Source of the DNA: Clostridium sp. SM-530-WT-3G
Lineage (GTDB): Bacteria; Bacillota; Clostridia; Clostridiales; Clostridiaceae
Assembly: GCF_012843905.1 (NCBI RefSeq)
Contig: NZ_JABAGC010000001.1
Span: forward strand, 62,001 to 126,000
Reading direction: 5' to 3'
DNA: 64,000 nt
Positions 37,168-46,237 of the stretch are shown piece by piece (within the stretch, counting starts at the first letter, position 1; each line of letters begins with the position of its first letter). Under the pieces are notes generated by a model. It made no database searches and was not told the origin of the DNA. It was given only the letters and a program-made list of their open reading frames with translations. Made by a program: the position numbers and the translations under genes.

Positions 37168-37641
37168 ATGAATAGAGAAATACTTGCTGAGTATCAATTA
37201 GAATTTAAAGATGTCACATTAAATGACTTAGATAATATGATTGGTATGTATATAGAAACGTTTAATTCAGAACCATGGAATGATAAATGGACTGAAGAAA
37301 CTGCTTATAAAAGATTACATGCAATGATAAATGTAGAAGATTTTTATGGTTTATGTGCTTATAAAAATGACCAGCTTTGTGGTGTAATAATAGGATGTAA
37401 AGAAGAGTTTTATGATAGAACTATTTTTAACTTGAGAGAGTTCTTTGTTAACAACTCATTAAGAGGTCAAGGAATTGGAAGTAAAATGATGATAGAATTA
37501 GATAAAAGACTGCAAATACAAGGTGTAAAAGAAATAATTCTTTATACTATTCGTAATATTATGACAGAAGGTTTTTATGAAAAATGTGGTTTTAATACTT
37601 ACGATAATATGGTTGTTATGGGCAAAAATCTTGCAAAATAA
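37168..37641 (+). CDS. GNAT family N-acetyltransferase
   Basis: 157 residues. The acetyl-CoA-binding motif A is clear: REFFVNNSLRGQGIGSKMM, with the R/Q-x-x-G-x-G/A pattern, followed by the C-terminal ENYEKCGF-like segment (EGFYEKCGFNTYDN). It transfers an acetyl group to an unknown amine. GGGAG at 37155-37159 favours ATG 37168 over the in-frame ATG at 37153. Monocistronic; substrate not predictable from context. Confidence 0.82.
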   Translation: MNREILAEYQLEFKDVTLNDLDNMIGMYIETFNSEPWNDKWTEETAYKRLHAMINVEDFYGLCAYKNDQLCGVIIGCKEEFYDRTIFNLREFFVNNSLRGQGIGSKMMIELDKRLQIQGVKEIILYTIRNIMTEGFYEKCGFNTYDNMVVMGKNLAK

Positions 37642-37804
37642 ATTGTATTTAGAAGGTGTATAGATATTGTTCAGAAATTAAAAGAAACTGCAATTTTAAA
37701 TCTAAGGAATACTCTGAGAAGAAGTTAACGTTAAATGAATTATTTAATGTTTAATATAATTATATAAATATATTCATAATTCTAATAAGATTTTGCACAA
37801 AAGA

Positions 37805-37819
37805 TTGATACAGTATCAA
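37805..37819. promoter_or_regulatory. 15-base perfect palindrome upstream of the ferredoxin gene
   Basis: TTGATACAGTATCAA (7-1-7) lies 157 bases before the ferredoxin start and 50 bases before a TTGACA box (37872). It could be an operator; the binding protein is unknown. Nothing else is seen in 37642-37950. Confidence 0.3.
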
Positions 37820-37975
37820 AAACATAGATACTTATTGTAATTATAAATAATTGTTAATATTTAGTGTGTGTTGACAAATAATAATTATTGATTAATAATA
37901 TTACTGTATTAGAAATTATTTAGTTGATGTTATTCTAAATATATACTAAGAATGAAATTTAGGAGGAAATGTGAA

Positions 37976-38161
37976 ATGAAAGCATTTGTTGATGAAAATA
38001 CATGTATAGGTTGTGGATTATGCGGAAGCATTTGTGATGAAGTATTTTCTATGTCTGCATCAGGAGTTGCTGAAGCTGGTCCTGTAGATCCTTCAAACGA
38101 AGAAGCTACAAGAGAAGCATGTGATAGCTGCCCAGTAGGAGCTATTTCTATTGAAGAATAA
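37976..38161 (+). CDS. Ferredoxin, single 4Fe-4S cluster
   Basis: 61 residues, MKAFVDENTCIGCGLCGSIC with the CxxCxxC part and the last ligand in CDSCPVGAI. The spacing is that of small one-cluster clostridial ferredoxins of the Thermotoga/Bacillus type, acidic and soluble. AGGAGG before the ATG at 37976 fixes the start (the frame is open from 37952). It has its own terminator. Confidence 0.9.
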   Translation: MKAFVDENTCIGCGLCGSICDEVFSMSASGVAEAGPVDPSNEEATREACDSCPVGAISIEE

Positions 38162-38232
38162 TCTTCTTAAATAATAAAATATAAACTCATTTAATATTTT
38201 ATTATTATATATGTTAATTATTAGATAGAAGT

Positions 38233-38276
38233 AAAAGTAGTTTAAAGAAAGTATTCTTTAAACTACTTTTATTTAC
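38233..38276. terminator. Terminator of the ferredoxin gene
   Basis: A perfect 17-bp stem (38233-38249 with 38254-38270) with a four-base loop, A-rich on the left and T-rich on the right; the strongest hairpin in this area. Confidence 0.8.
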
Positions 38277-38363
38277 ATTTAAGCAATTATATAGGATAAT
38301 AAATTTATATAATTTTTAAAATTTATAATTAACATACAATAATAAAATAAAAGGTGGGGGCAA

Positions 38364-39236
38364 ATGATGATAAAATTAATAGCATCTGATATGGATGGAA
38401 CTCTTCTTGGAAGTAATCATGATATATCAGAAGAAAATTTGAAAGCAATTAGACTGGCTCAAGAAAATGGTATAAAATTTGCAATTTCAACTGGGCGTGC
38501 ATACGAAGATGTTAAACCATTTATAGAAAAACATAATCTTAATTGTCAATGTGCAGCTTTAAATGGTGGAGAGTTTGTAGATGAAGAAGGAAATGTAATT
38601 GAAGGTATATACATAGATAGTGAAAAAGCTAGGGAAGTATTAAATGAAATGATGAAATTTAATCTTTCTATTGAGATATATACCAATAAAGGATTTTACA
38701 CAACTAATTCCAAGAAAGATACATTAATAGGAATGATTAAAAGAACTAGAACTTTTTATCCTAGTTTAAAGAAAATAAAAGATATAATAAATCATGCTAA
38801 GAATCATCCACATTTCATTAGAATGCATTATATTACTGACCTAGATGAGTTTTTTAACAGTGATATTAAAATAGGTAAGTTTGTATCTTTTGCTGAAACT
38901 GAAGAGGAAATAAATAAAGTAAAAGAACACATGAAAAAAATAGAAGGACTAGCTGTATCATCAAGCTTTGTTACTAATATTGAAGTAAATCATGAAGATG
39001 CAACTAAAGGTAAGATACTATCAAAAGTTGCAGAAAAAATGGGTATAAGTAAGGATCAAGTGGCTGTATTTGGTGATGGTTCTAACGATTATTCAATGTT
39101 TGAAGAATTCCAAAACTCATTTGCAATGGAAAATGCTATTCCTTTAATTAAAGATTCAGCAAAATTCATAACAACTAAAAATACTGAAGATGGGGTAGCT
39201 AAGGGGATATATAAAATACTTGAAGAAAATATATAA
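38364..39236 (+). CDS. Cof-type HAD phosphatase
   Basis: 290 residues. The catalytic Asp pair is in IASDMDGTLL at the N-terminus, with a type IIB cap, the Lys region (NHEDATKGKIL) and the acidic motif VAVFGDGSNDYSMF near the C-terminus, all diagnostic of Cof/YidA-like haloacid dehalogenase phosphatases that act on sugar phosphates, flavin nucleotides or similar. GGTGGGGGC before tandem ATGs (38364/38367). Stand-alone. The 39237-39564 stretch after it holds no recognisable gene. Confidence 0.92.
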   Translation: MMIKLIASDMDGTLLGSNHDISEENLKAIRLAQENGIKFAISTGRAYEDVKPFIEKHNLNCQCAALNGGEFVDEEGNVIEGIYIDSEKAREVLNEMMKFNLSIEIYTNKGFYTTNSKKDTLIGMIKRTRTFYPSLKKIKDIINHAKNHPHFIRMHYITDLDEFFNSDIKIGKFVSFAETEEEINKVKEHMKKIEGLAVSSSFVTNIEVNHEDATKGKILSKVAEKMGISKDQVAVFGDGSNDYSMFEEFQNSFAMENAIPLIKDSAKFITTKNTEDGVAKGIYKILEENI

Positions 39237-39564
39237 AGTATCCACAAGATATAAATACAATAAGTATATGAATTAATACTTTAATAAATTAAGTGTAATT
39301 ATCTCCTTGTTAGTAAATTTAGGAGAATTACCACTAAAATGTTTGCTAAATAAAAGAATTCTATATCAGTAATAGAAGAAACATAATAATATAATTTAAT
39401 TAATTTAATTATAGTCGTTTTGTTTATGGCCTATATTTTAAACTAAGTTTGAATTTTATTATGTTTCTTTTTTGCTTTAACTCTTAATTCGTGTATGTAT
39501 AAAATAAAAAAACATTTATTAAAAAATTCTAATAAATTCTAATAAATTTTTAAAACTATATTAA

Positions 39565-40464
39565 TTATTTACTTTTGAAATTATATTTATATTTGGAATA
39601 ATAATAAGTATAGTAGGTGCATTTCATTTATCTAAGAAATTTTTGCATAAAATAAATAAGCTATCTAATGAAATTGAAGAAGCAAAAGAAATAGGATTAA
39701 AACATAGAATAAATGTATCAGATTTTAATGATGAGTTTGATAGAATAGCTATATTATTTAATTCTATGATGGATAAATTAGAAAATACCTTTGAAGAAAA
39801 AAAAGTATTTGTTTCAAATGCATCTCATGAATTAAGGACTCCTCTTACAGCCCTTAAAGGTCATCTTTCTATGATTAAAAGATGGGGAAAGAATGATATG
39901 AATCGTATGGAAAAGTCTCTTGATATATGCATAGATGAAACAGATAGATTAATAAAAATTTCAAATGAGCTATTAGGTCTTATGAGAGCTGAACGAGAGT
40001 TTGTAGCATTAGATGAAATAAAGGAAATAAAAGTGTTACCTATAATCACAGACTGTATAGAACATTATAAAATATTAAATAAAAATGTTGTATTTAATGT
40101 AGACGTAGATAAAGAGCAACGTATTAAAATTTTAAAAGAGCATTTAAAGCAATTAGTAATTATCTTTATTGATAATGCAATAAAATATAATAATAAGGAT
40201 ATATGCAATATTGATATAAAAATATCTGAAAATAATGAAAAAGTAAACTTAATCATTATAGATAATGGGATTGGAATCCCTGAGGATGATATTCTATATG
40301 TATTAAATAAGTTTTATAAAGTAGATAAATCTAGAAGAAATAATAATTCTTATGGAATAGGATTATCAATAGCAAATCAAATAATAAAAAATTATAACGG
40401 TAATATACTTATTTCTAGTAAGGAAAATATATATACAAAAATACAAATAGAATTTAAAAGGTAG
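39565..40464 (+). pseudogene. 5'-truncated sensor histidine kinase
   Basis: The frame is open from 39565 just after a stop and begins with one membrane helix (FEIIFIFGIIISIVGAFHLS), a HAMP-like linker, then a complete kinase core: H-box VSNASHELRTPLTALKG, N-box FIDNAIKYN, G1 DNGIGIP, F/G2 region YGIGLSIANQI. The first membrane helix, the extracellular sensor and a proper start are missing; the only candidate starts are TTG 39643 or later codons without a clear ribosome binding site. No response regulator gene is next to it. A truncated kinase could be constitutively active if made, but loss of function is more likely. Confidence 0.7.
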
Positions 40465-40529
40465 AGTTGTACAAATGAGAATGGAAATATAATAGAGTTT
40501 GATAGTGAATATGATGATTAATTATAAAT

Positions 40530-40555
40530 AAAAAAGCAGCTTATGCTGCTTTTTT
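40530..40555. terminator. Bidirectional terminator between convergent genes
   Basis: A perfect AAAAAAGCAGC/GCTGCTTTTTT stem (40530-40540, 40545-40555) with TTAT loop serves the kinase on the plus strand and the helicase on the minus strand. Confidence 0.85.
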
Positions 40556-41663
40556 ATAGTTCAACTATTCTTCTTGGAATTTTAAATCCTATAGCTTCTT
40601 CGATTTCTTCTAAAGCTCTTTTATTTTTAGGGTCAATAAACATGCATGTAGTTCCACTTTCACCAGCTCTTCCTGTTCTTCCTATTCTATGTATATATCC
40701 TTCAGTAGTTTCTGGAATATCATAATTATATATATGAGTAACTCCTGTTATATCTAAGCCTCTTGCAGCTACATCAGTTGCTATTAAATATTGAAGTTTT
40801 GCCTCTCTAAATTCTTTCATTATTCTTTCTCTCTTATTTTGAGGAACATCACTATGTATTTTTTTACAGTTGTATTTTCTTGTGTGAAGAACAGTTTCTA
40901 AATCATCAACTCTTCTTTTGGTTCTACAGAATATAATAGCTAAGAATGGATTATCTTCATCAAGAACTTTACATAAAGCATCACGCTTTTGTCTATCTGT
41001 AGTTTCTACAACAAACTGTTTTATAGAATTATAATCAACCTCTTCTTCCTTAACTGAAACAATAGCAGGATCATTCATATATCTATATGCTAATTTCTTA
41101 ACAGCAGAATCCATTGTGGCTGAAAAACATAACATCTGTTTTTTCTTAGGCATTGCAGTCATTATCTTTTCAACTTCATTTTTAAATCCCATAAATAACA
41201 TTTGATCTGCTTCATCTAATACAAATGTTTTTATGCCACTTAAATCTACCGTTTTTCTTTCAATATGATCAAGTAGTCTGCCTGGAGTTGCAATTATCAT
41301 ATGCATATTATTGTTAAGTTTTTTAAGCTGTTGATTTATATCTTTTCCACCATAGCAGGCAAGAATATTTATATTTTTTCCTTTTGCTAACTTTTCAGCT
41401 TCCTTAGATATTTGAAGTGCAAGTTCTCTTGTAGGAGTAAGTATAAGACTTTGCACTTTTTGTGCTTTAGGATTTATCATTTCAAAAATAGGCAATAAGA
41501 ATGCAAGTGTTTTACCTGTACCTGTTCCAGCTTCAGCTATTAAGTCTCTACCTTGCTTTATTATTTCTATGCTCTCTTCTTGAATTGGAGTAGGAGTTTT
41601 TATTCCGTTCTTATTTAATATATCTATAAGTTCATTACTTAAACCTAATTGTTTAAAATTCAT
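40554..41663 (-). CDS. DEAD-box ATP-dependent RNA helicase
   Basis: 369 residues from ATG 41663 (AAAGG nine bases upstream; the TTG at 41672 is less likely). Complete motif set: Q motif (GIKTPTPIQEESI), AEAGTGTGKT, PTRELALQI, VLDEADQML, SAT, RGLDI and HRIGRTGR. It has no C-terminal RNA-binding extension, so it is a minimal two-RecA-domain helicase such as those acting in ribosome assembly, RNA decay or cold adaptation. Monocistronic. The 41673-42094 stretch upstream shows no gene. Confidence 0.93.
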   Translation of the reverse strand: MNFKQLGLSNELIDILNKNGIKTPTPIQEESIEIIKQGRDLIAEAGTGTGKTLAFLLPIFEMINPKAQKVQSLILTPTRELALQISKEAEKLAKGKNINILACYGGKDINQQLKKLNNNMHMIIATPGRLLDHIERKTVDLSGIKTFVLDEADQMLFMGFKNEVEKIMTAMPKKKQMLCFSATMDSAVKKLAYRYMNDPAIVSVKEEEVDYNSIKQFVVETTDRQKRDALCKVLDEDNPFLAIIFCRTKRRVDDLETVLHTRKYNCKKIHSDVPQNKRERIMKEFREAKLQYLIATDVAARGLDITGVTHIYNYDIPETTEGYIHRIGRTGRAGESGTTCMFIDPKNKRALEEIEEAIGFKIPRRIVEL

Positions 41664-42094
41664 ATTATTCAACCTTTCATGTTTACAGATTTTAAGTATG
41701 ATTAAATAAACACTAAATTCTATAATATATATTAATATATATGTTTGTCAAATTTCAGAATAATTATTTATTGCCTCTTCATATCTTATGGTTTCATTTT
41801 AAATTGAATTAATATTAAATAATACAATTGTTTTGTGCATTTTTGAATAATGTAAAAAAATATTCATAATATGATTAATTTACTGTTCTGAACACTTATC
41901 AAAGTAAACTTTGGAACGGTAGTAGTTTATATTAAAACTTCCTAGTAAATATATTTAAAATAAAACACTTATTAATAAGGTGTAAATAAAAGAATTTTTA
42001 AGCAAGATAAATCTAATATTTAGAAATAACGAAATATCACCAAAAATTAATTGGAAATTTTTTGTAAAAAATAATATAATTAATCCAAGTTAAA

Positions 42095-42343
42095 GCCGTT
42101 GAGAAGAATAGTAAATAATAGAGTTTAGTATAAAGAGAATCTGATATTATGGTGAGAGTCAGTTACTGTAGCTGTTATTGAATGGGTCTTTGAGGTGATA
42201 TCTTGAAATAATAGTAGGGGTATACGGGAGTCAGCCGTTAAAATGACAGGATATAATAAAGTTAGCTTTACGTATCTGATATGAGATGTACATAGGTGGT
42301 ATAACGAATTTTACACTTCGTCCTAAATAGGGTGAAGTTTTTT
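42095..42343 (+). promoter_or_regulatory. Trp-specific T-box leader with first terminator
   Basis: Leader of trpE. Typical pieces in order: stem I base with GAGAAGAATAGTAA (AGTA turn), AGAGAATCT and GGTGAGAG distal segments, the specifier TGG (Trp codon) at 42183-42185 in GAATGGGTC, the CCGTTA stem II/III region, the T-box AGGTGGTATAACG (discriminator-pairing TGGT at 42297-42300) and a terminator (42315-42324 with 42329-42338, T-run to 42343). Uncharged tRNA-Trp should stabilise the antiterminator and allow transcription. Confidence 0.88.
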
Positions 42344-42360
42344 GTTTTATGGCAGAATGT

Positions 42361-42420
42361 ATTATGCTTGGGTGGCATAGCGAGTCACTTCGTCCCAAAG
42401 TGGATGAAGTGGCTATTTTT
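42361..42420 (+). promoter_or_regulatory. Second T-box antiterminator/terminator module without its own stem I
   Basis: After the first terminator comes another T-box core GGGTGGCATAGCGAG (TGGC at 42373-42376) and a 13-bp terminator (42383-42395 with 42402-42414) ending in ATTTTT. TGGC matches the GCCA end expected for tRNA-Trp (G73). Only about 25 bases separate it from the first terminator, so there is no room for a second specifier domain. Confidence 0.75.
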
Positions 42421-42463
42421 ATGCTAATCGTTAACTATTAACAAAAAGAATTGGGGTGTATTT

Positions 42464-43855
42464 ATGATTAACATTACAAAAAAAGAATTTGAAGACAAGA
42501 AGAATAAAGAAAAAGTATTTTCACTTATAAGTGAATACAGGGGAGATGAAGTAACTCCCATAAGAATCTTTAATGGTTTAAAAGGTAGAAGAAAGTTCAT
42601 CTTTGAAAGCGGAGCTAAAGAAAATTACTTTGGAAGATATTCTTATGTGGGAGAAAATCCTTATAAAGAAGTAAAAGGTGAAACTCTTGAAGAAATCAAT
42701 GAACTTAAAAATGCAGTAAGATTGAATTTTGACTCAACTACTAATAAATTTTCATTTAAAGGTGGCGCAATTGGATACATGGGTTATGAAACTTGTGCCT
42801 TATATGAAAAAAAACTTAACTTTAAAAATCCAGATGAATTAAACTTACCACTTATCAGATTTAACTTATACAGCAGATATATATGTTATGACCATTTTAC
42901 TCATAAGGTTTATGTTATTGATAATATTTTAAAGGATGATAAAAGATCTTATGAGGAAATATTAAATGACCAAAAGGAATATATACTTTCTCTTTTATCA
43001 AGACCAACAAACATTGAAGAATTCCCTAAAGAAACAGAAGTAACATTTGAACTTTGTACTTCAAAAGAAAAGTATATTGAAAATGTTAAGAAGTGCAAAG
43101 AGCATATTTTAAAAGGTGATATTTTTCAGGTAGTTCCATCCCTTAGAATGAAGTGTACTATTGAAAAATCATTTGTTGAAATATACCGCAGACTTAGAGA
43201 AGTCAATCCATCTCCTTATATGTATCTACTAGATTATGATGATTATCAGGTAATTGGATCTTCACCTGAAAGTGTAGTAAGTCTAAAAGATGGCAAGGTG
43301 TCAGATAAGCCTATTGCAGGTACAAGACCAAGGGGGAATACTCCTGAAGAGGATAGTGCTTTAGAAAAAGAGCTTATTAAAGATGAAAAAGAGTTGGCAG
43401 AACATATAATGCTTGTTGATTTAGCTAGAAATGACATTGGGAAGATAAGCAAAATAGGTTCAGTTGAAGTACAGGATTTTATGAAGATAGAAAAATTTTC
43501 ACATGTAATGCATATAACTTCAACTGTAAGTGGACAGATATTAGATAAACTTGATGGATTTGATGCACTTAGTACATGCCTTCCTGCTGGTACATTAAGT
43601 GGAGCACCTAAAATCAGGGCTATGGAGATAATTGAGGAACTTGAAGAATACAGACGTGATATTTATGCAGGATCAGTTGGATATTTCTCTTATGGTGGAG
43701 ATACAGATATGGCAATAGCAATAAGAACAATAGTTATGATAGGAAAGGAAGCTTATCTTCAAGCTGGAGCAGGAGTTGTATATGATTCAGTTCCAGAAAA
43801 GGAATTTGAAGAGGCACAAAACAAGCTTATGGCATTAAAGGAGGCATTAAGATGA
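42464..43855 (+). CDS. trpE: Anthranilate synthase component I
   Basis: 463 residues. Converts chorismate to anthranilate together with TrpG. Chorismate-binding-family motifs are intact: GDIFQVVPSLRMKC, NPSPYMYLLDYDDYQVIGSS, KPIAGTRPRG, LVDLARNDIGKI, PAGTLSGAPKIRAMEIIEE and YAGSVGYFSYGGDTDMAIAI. The N-terminal inhibitor-binding part is present. It is controlled by the Trp T-box leader and overlaps trpG by four bases (ATGA). The rest of the operon is broken, so its product may now serve another route or be on the way to loss. Confidence 0.95.
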   Translation: MINITKKEFEDKKNKEKVFSLISEYRGDEVTPIRIFNGLKGRRKFIFESGAKENYFGRYSYVGENPYKEVKGETLEEINELKNAVRLNFDSTTNKFSFKGGAIGYMGYETCALYEKKLNFKNPDELNLPLIRFNLYSRYICYDHFTHKVYVIDNILKDDKRSYEEILNDQKEYILSLLSRPTNIEEFPKETEVTFELCTSKEKYIENVKKCKEHILKGDIFQVVPSLRMKCTIEKSFVEIYRRLREVNPSPYMYLLDYDDYQVIGSSPESVVSLKDGKVSDKPIAGTRPRGNTPEEDSALEKELIKDEKELAEHIMLVDLARNDIGKISKIGSVEVQDFMKIEKFSHVMHITSTVSGQILDKLDGFDALSTCLPAGTLSGAPKIRAMEIIEELEEYRRDIYAGSVGYFSYGGDTDMAIAIRTIVMIGKEAYLQAGAGVVYDSVPEKEFEEAQNKLMALKEALR

Positions 43856-44439
43856 TACTTTTAATTGATAATTATGATTCTTTTACTTATAACTTATATC
43901 AGTATTTAAGTGAATTTACAAAAATTAAGGTAGTGCGCAATGATGAAGTTTCTTTAGAGGATATAAAAAACATGAATATAAGTGGAATAGTTATTTCTCC
44001 TGGGCCAGGAAATCCAGACGAAAGTGGAATATGTATAGATGTAATAAAAGAGTTTGGAGATAAACTTCCAATCCTCGGAATATGTTTAGGACACCAATGC
44101 ATAGCTCAAGCTTATGGTGGAAAGGTAGTACGTGCAGATAAAATATTTCACGGAAAAACATCAAAGATAAGTGTAAAAGGCAAGAGGTTATTTGAAGGTA
44201 TTCCAAGAAAAGTGGATGTTATGAGATATCACTCACTTGTAGTTGAAAATAAATCTCTTCCACAATGTATAGATATTATAGGTGAAACTGTTGAAGACAA
44301 TATGATAATGGCAATAAAGCATAAAGATTATGATGTGTATGGTCTGCAATTCCATCCAGAATCCATTTATACACCAAAGGGAAAACATGTTTTAAGCAAT
44401 TTTGTAATTAATATATGTGGCGATATAAGCCAAGACTAA
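43852..44439 (+). CDS. trpG: Anthranilate synthase component II (glutamine amidotransferase)
   Basis: 195 residues with the class I amidotransferase triad: nucleophile in LGICLGHQCIA, and FHPESIYTP near the C-terminus. It supplies ammonia to TrpE; in many bacteria the same subunit also serves p-aminobenzoate synthase. The start overlaps the trpE stop (ATGA), so translation is coupled. No damage is visible. Confidence 0.95.
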   Translation: MILLIDNYDSFTYNLYQYLSEFTKIKVVRNDEVSLEDIKNMNISGIVISPGPGNPDESGICIDVIKEFGDKLPILGICLGHQCIAQAYGGKVVRADKIFHGKTSKISVKGKRLFEGIPRKVDVMRYHSLVVENKSLPQCIDIIGETVEDNMIMAIKHKDYDVYGLQFHPESIYTPKGKHVLSNFVINICGDISQD

Positions 44440-44454
44440 ATATGGTATTAATTA

Positions 44455-44566
44455 AAATCAAAAGTAAAAGCCCTTAGAGATAACTATACACCTATAAAAA
44501 TTGATAATCCTAAAAACTTAATAGATACATGTGGAACTGGTGGAGATGGAGGAAAAACATTCAATA
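44455..44566 (+). pseudogene. trpD: trpD fragment (anthranilate phosphoribosyltransferase)
   Basis: The frame reads [20 protein letters not shown] and [14 protein letters not shown], the conserved glycine-rich phosphoribosyl-pyrophosphate motif region of TrpD. No N-terminus and nothing after TFN remain; at about 44565 the sequence changes frame into trpF. Confidence 0.75.
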
Positions 44567-44722
44567 AAACCAGATTATGTGGGATTTGTTTTTGCTGAAA
44601 GTACAAGAAAAATAAGTAAAGAAAAAGCTTTAAAATTGTGTTCAAAGTTAGCTAAAACTATAAAATCAGTAGGAGTATTCAGAAATCAGACAATTTCTGA
44701 AATTGTAGATATATTAAATACA
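44559..44722 (+). pseudogene. trpF: trpF fragment (phosphoribosylanthranilate isomerase)
   Basis: Joined directly to trpD, the frame reads [20 protein letters not shown] and later TIKSVGVFRNQTISEIVDIL, typical of TrpF (KPDYIGFVFA.S.R..S...A...VGVF). The N-terminal catalytic region KICGLT and the C-terminal half are lost. trpC, expected between trpD and trpF, is absent. Confidence 0.75.
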
Positions 44723-44724
44723 GA

Positions 44725-45351
44725 GTACCATTCTCAGACCCTTTAGCAGATGGTCCTGTAATACAAAACGCTTATACTAAAGCATTAAATGATGGAGTGA
44801 AACTTAAAACTGTATTTGATGCAGTAAAGAAAATAAGAACTTACAGTGAAGTCCCTATAGTTTTAATTGTATATTACAATATTGTATACTGTAGGGGAGT
44901 TGAAGTATTCTTAAAAGAAGCAGCAGAAAGTGGAGTAGATGGTTTAATTGTTCCCGATATTCCACTAGAAGAAAGAAGTGAGCTTCAAAATACATGTATG
45001 AAAAATAATATATATTTAATACCGCTTGTAGCTAGAACTTCTAAAAATAGAATTGCTAAAATAACAGAAAATGCAAAAGGATTTGTTTATTGTGTATCTA
45101 CCAATGGTACTACAGGAGAAAGAGCCAGCTTTGATGACCAAGTAACTGAATATCTTCAAGAAGTTAGAAATATAGTAGATATTCCTATATGCCTTGGTTT
45201 TGGAATTTCTTCAAAAGAAACAGTACGCGAAGTTAAAGATAATTGTGATGGGGTGATTGTAGGAAGCGCTGTTGTTAAGAGAATGAGTTCTGGAATAGAT
45301 ACTGTATTAAACTTTATAGATGAATTATATGAAGGATTTAAAGAAGATTAA
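44725..45351 (+). pseudogene. trpA: trpA lacking its N-terminal quarter (tryptophan synthase alpha)
   Basis: From VPFSDPLADGPVIQNAYTKA the frame is intact to the normal C-terminus (209 codons). About 50 N-terminal residues are missing, including the position of the catalytic Glu (Glu49 of E. coli) just before VPFSDP; the second catalytic Asp (in SDPLADGP) remains. A GTG at 44797 could start a shorter product, but it would be inactive. trpB, expected just before it, is gone. Confidence 0.85.
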
Positions 45352-45425
45352 AAGTTATCATTGTAAAATATTGTAATGTATGTTAATATAAAAATATTAA
45401 TATAAGTATTAGAAAGGAGAAAACA

Positions 45426-45443
45426 ATGAGAATATTTGCGTAA
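45426..45443 (+). other. Minimal ORF MRIFA behind a strong ribosome binding site
   Basis: AGAAAGGAGAAAACA precedes ATG-AGA-ATA-TTT-GCG-TAA. It may be the stump of a lost gene that followed trpA, or a leader peptide; it ends 26 bases before the -10 box of the ABC-F leader. Confidence 0.3.
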
Positions 45444-45468
45444 TCAATTTATTTTAAACAATACCTGG

Positions 45469-45656
45469 TATAGTGTATTTGTTGTGCAAAATTTGATTAA
45501 TGCAATACTCATAGTTGATTCTTGTCGTATATTATATTGATTATATGTGTATAATAGATTTTATTTATTATAATATTCACAACTTAATTAATGAAAAACC
45601 TATTTTTTAAGAGAATTATAAATGAGTGTATTTATCTTATTTATAATTCTTTTTTA
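45469..45656 (+). promoter_or_regulatory. Attenuator leader 1 of the ABC-F remnant
   Basis: A -10 box TATAGT (45469-45474), then the segment TTGTGCAAAATT, a possible 21-codon ORF (45545-45610, ending NLINEKPIF) whose stop TAA sits at the foot of a 15-bp terminator (45612-45626 with 45636-45650) followed by six T residues. A further hairpin ACACCTCT/AGAGGTGT (45754-45780) lies just before the ABC-F start. This layout fits ribosome-mediated attenuation known for antibiotic-resistance ABC-F genes of Firmicutes. Confidence 0.6.
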
Positions 45657-45790
45657 TAGGCAACTCAACTCACATACGTTTACTGGGTACTCACAGAGAA
45701 AGTTCTGTTAAATAAATCGGAGATTCTCAGAAAGGAAGTAAGAAAACACCTCTTCACATTCGTTTAGAGGTGTAAGTTCGAGGTGATAGT

Positions 45791-46019
45791 ATGTCTATAA
45801 TTATAGAATGTAAAAATATATGTAAAGAATATGGAGATAAAACAATTCTAAATAATATAAGTTTGAAATTTTACTCAAATGAGAAGATTGGCATAGTAGG
45901 TAATAATGGGTGTGGGAAAACTACTTTAGCTGATATTCTTAGCAAAGAAAAATTTAATCCTAGATGAACCTACAAATCATATAGATCTACATGTTCGAGA
46001 ACAATTAGAAAATTCTTGA
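45791..46019 (+). pseudogene. ABC-F ATPase remnant with internal deletion
   Basis: It starts normally (MSIIIECKNICKEYGDKTIL, Walker A GNNGCGKTT, ADILSKEKF), then the frame jumps near 45950 to LILDEPTNHIDLHVREQLEN, the Walker B and D-loop region, and ends at TGA 46019. Signature LSGGQ and the entire second ATPase domain are missing. LDEPTNHID is typical of ABC-F proteins, which in this context (attenuator leader) usually protect ribosomes from lincosamide, pleuromutilin or streptogramin drugs. Function is lost. Confidence 0.8.
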
Positions 46020-46237
46020 TAAAGAATACAGTATGCTGATAAAAGAGCGAGGATAGTAATACAGGAATTATTTAAGTATTCAAGATTACACATTAAATGA
46101 ATATGTTTTAAAATTAAATAAATTTTTCCTTGTAAAAAATTACTTAATATGCTATTATAATTTTAATTACATATTAAGTAATTGTAAGAATAATATGATG
46201 TTAATGTAATTTAATCCAATAAGTTATAAATCCTTAG

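Noticed and set aside
39520-39555. Direct repeats of ATTCTAATAA before the histidine kinase
   Set aside because: Only two to three short AT-rich copies; not distinguishable from chance in this base composition.
44531-44746. Independent 71-residue gene after trpG
   Set aside because: Its residues are the middle of TrpF preceded by out-of-frame trpD sequence; it is a fusion scar, not a gene.
46020-46200. Continuation of the ABC-F protein after 46019
   Set aside because: Short frames here show no reliable match to the second ATP-binding domain, so I did not extend the pseudogene.
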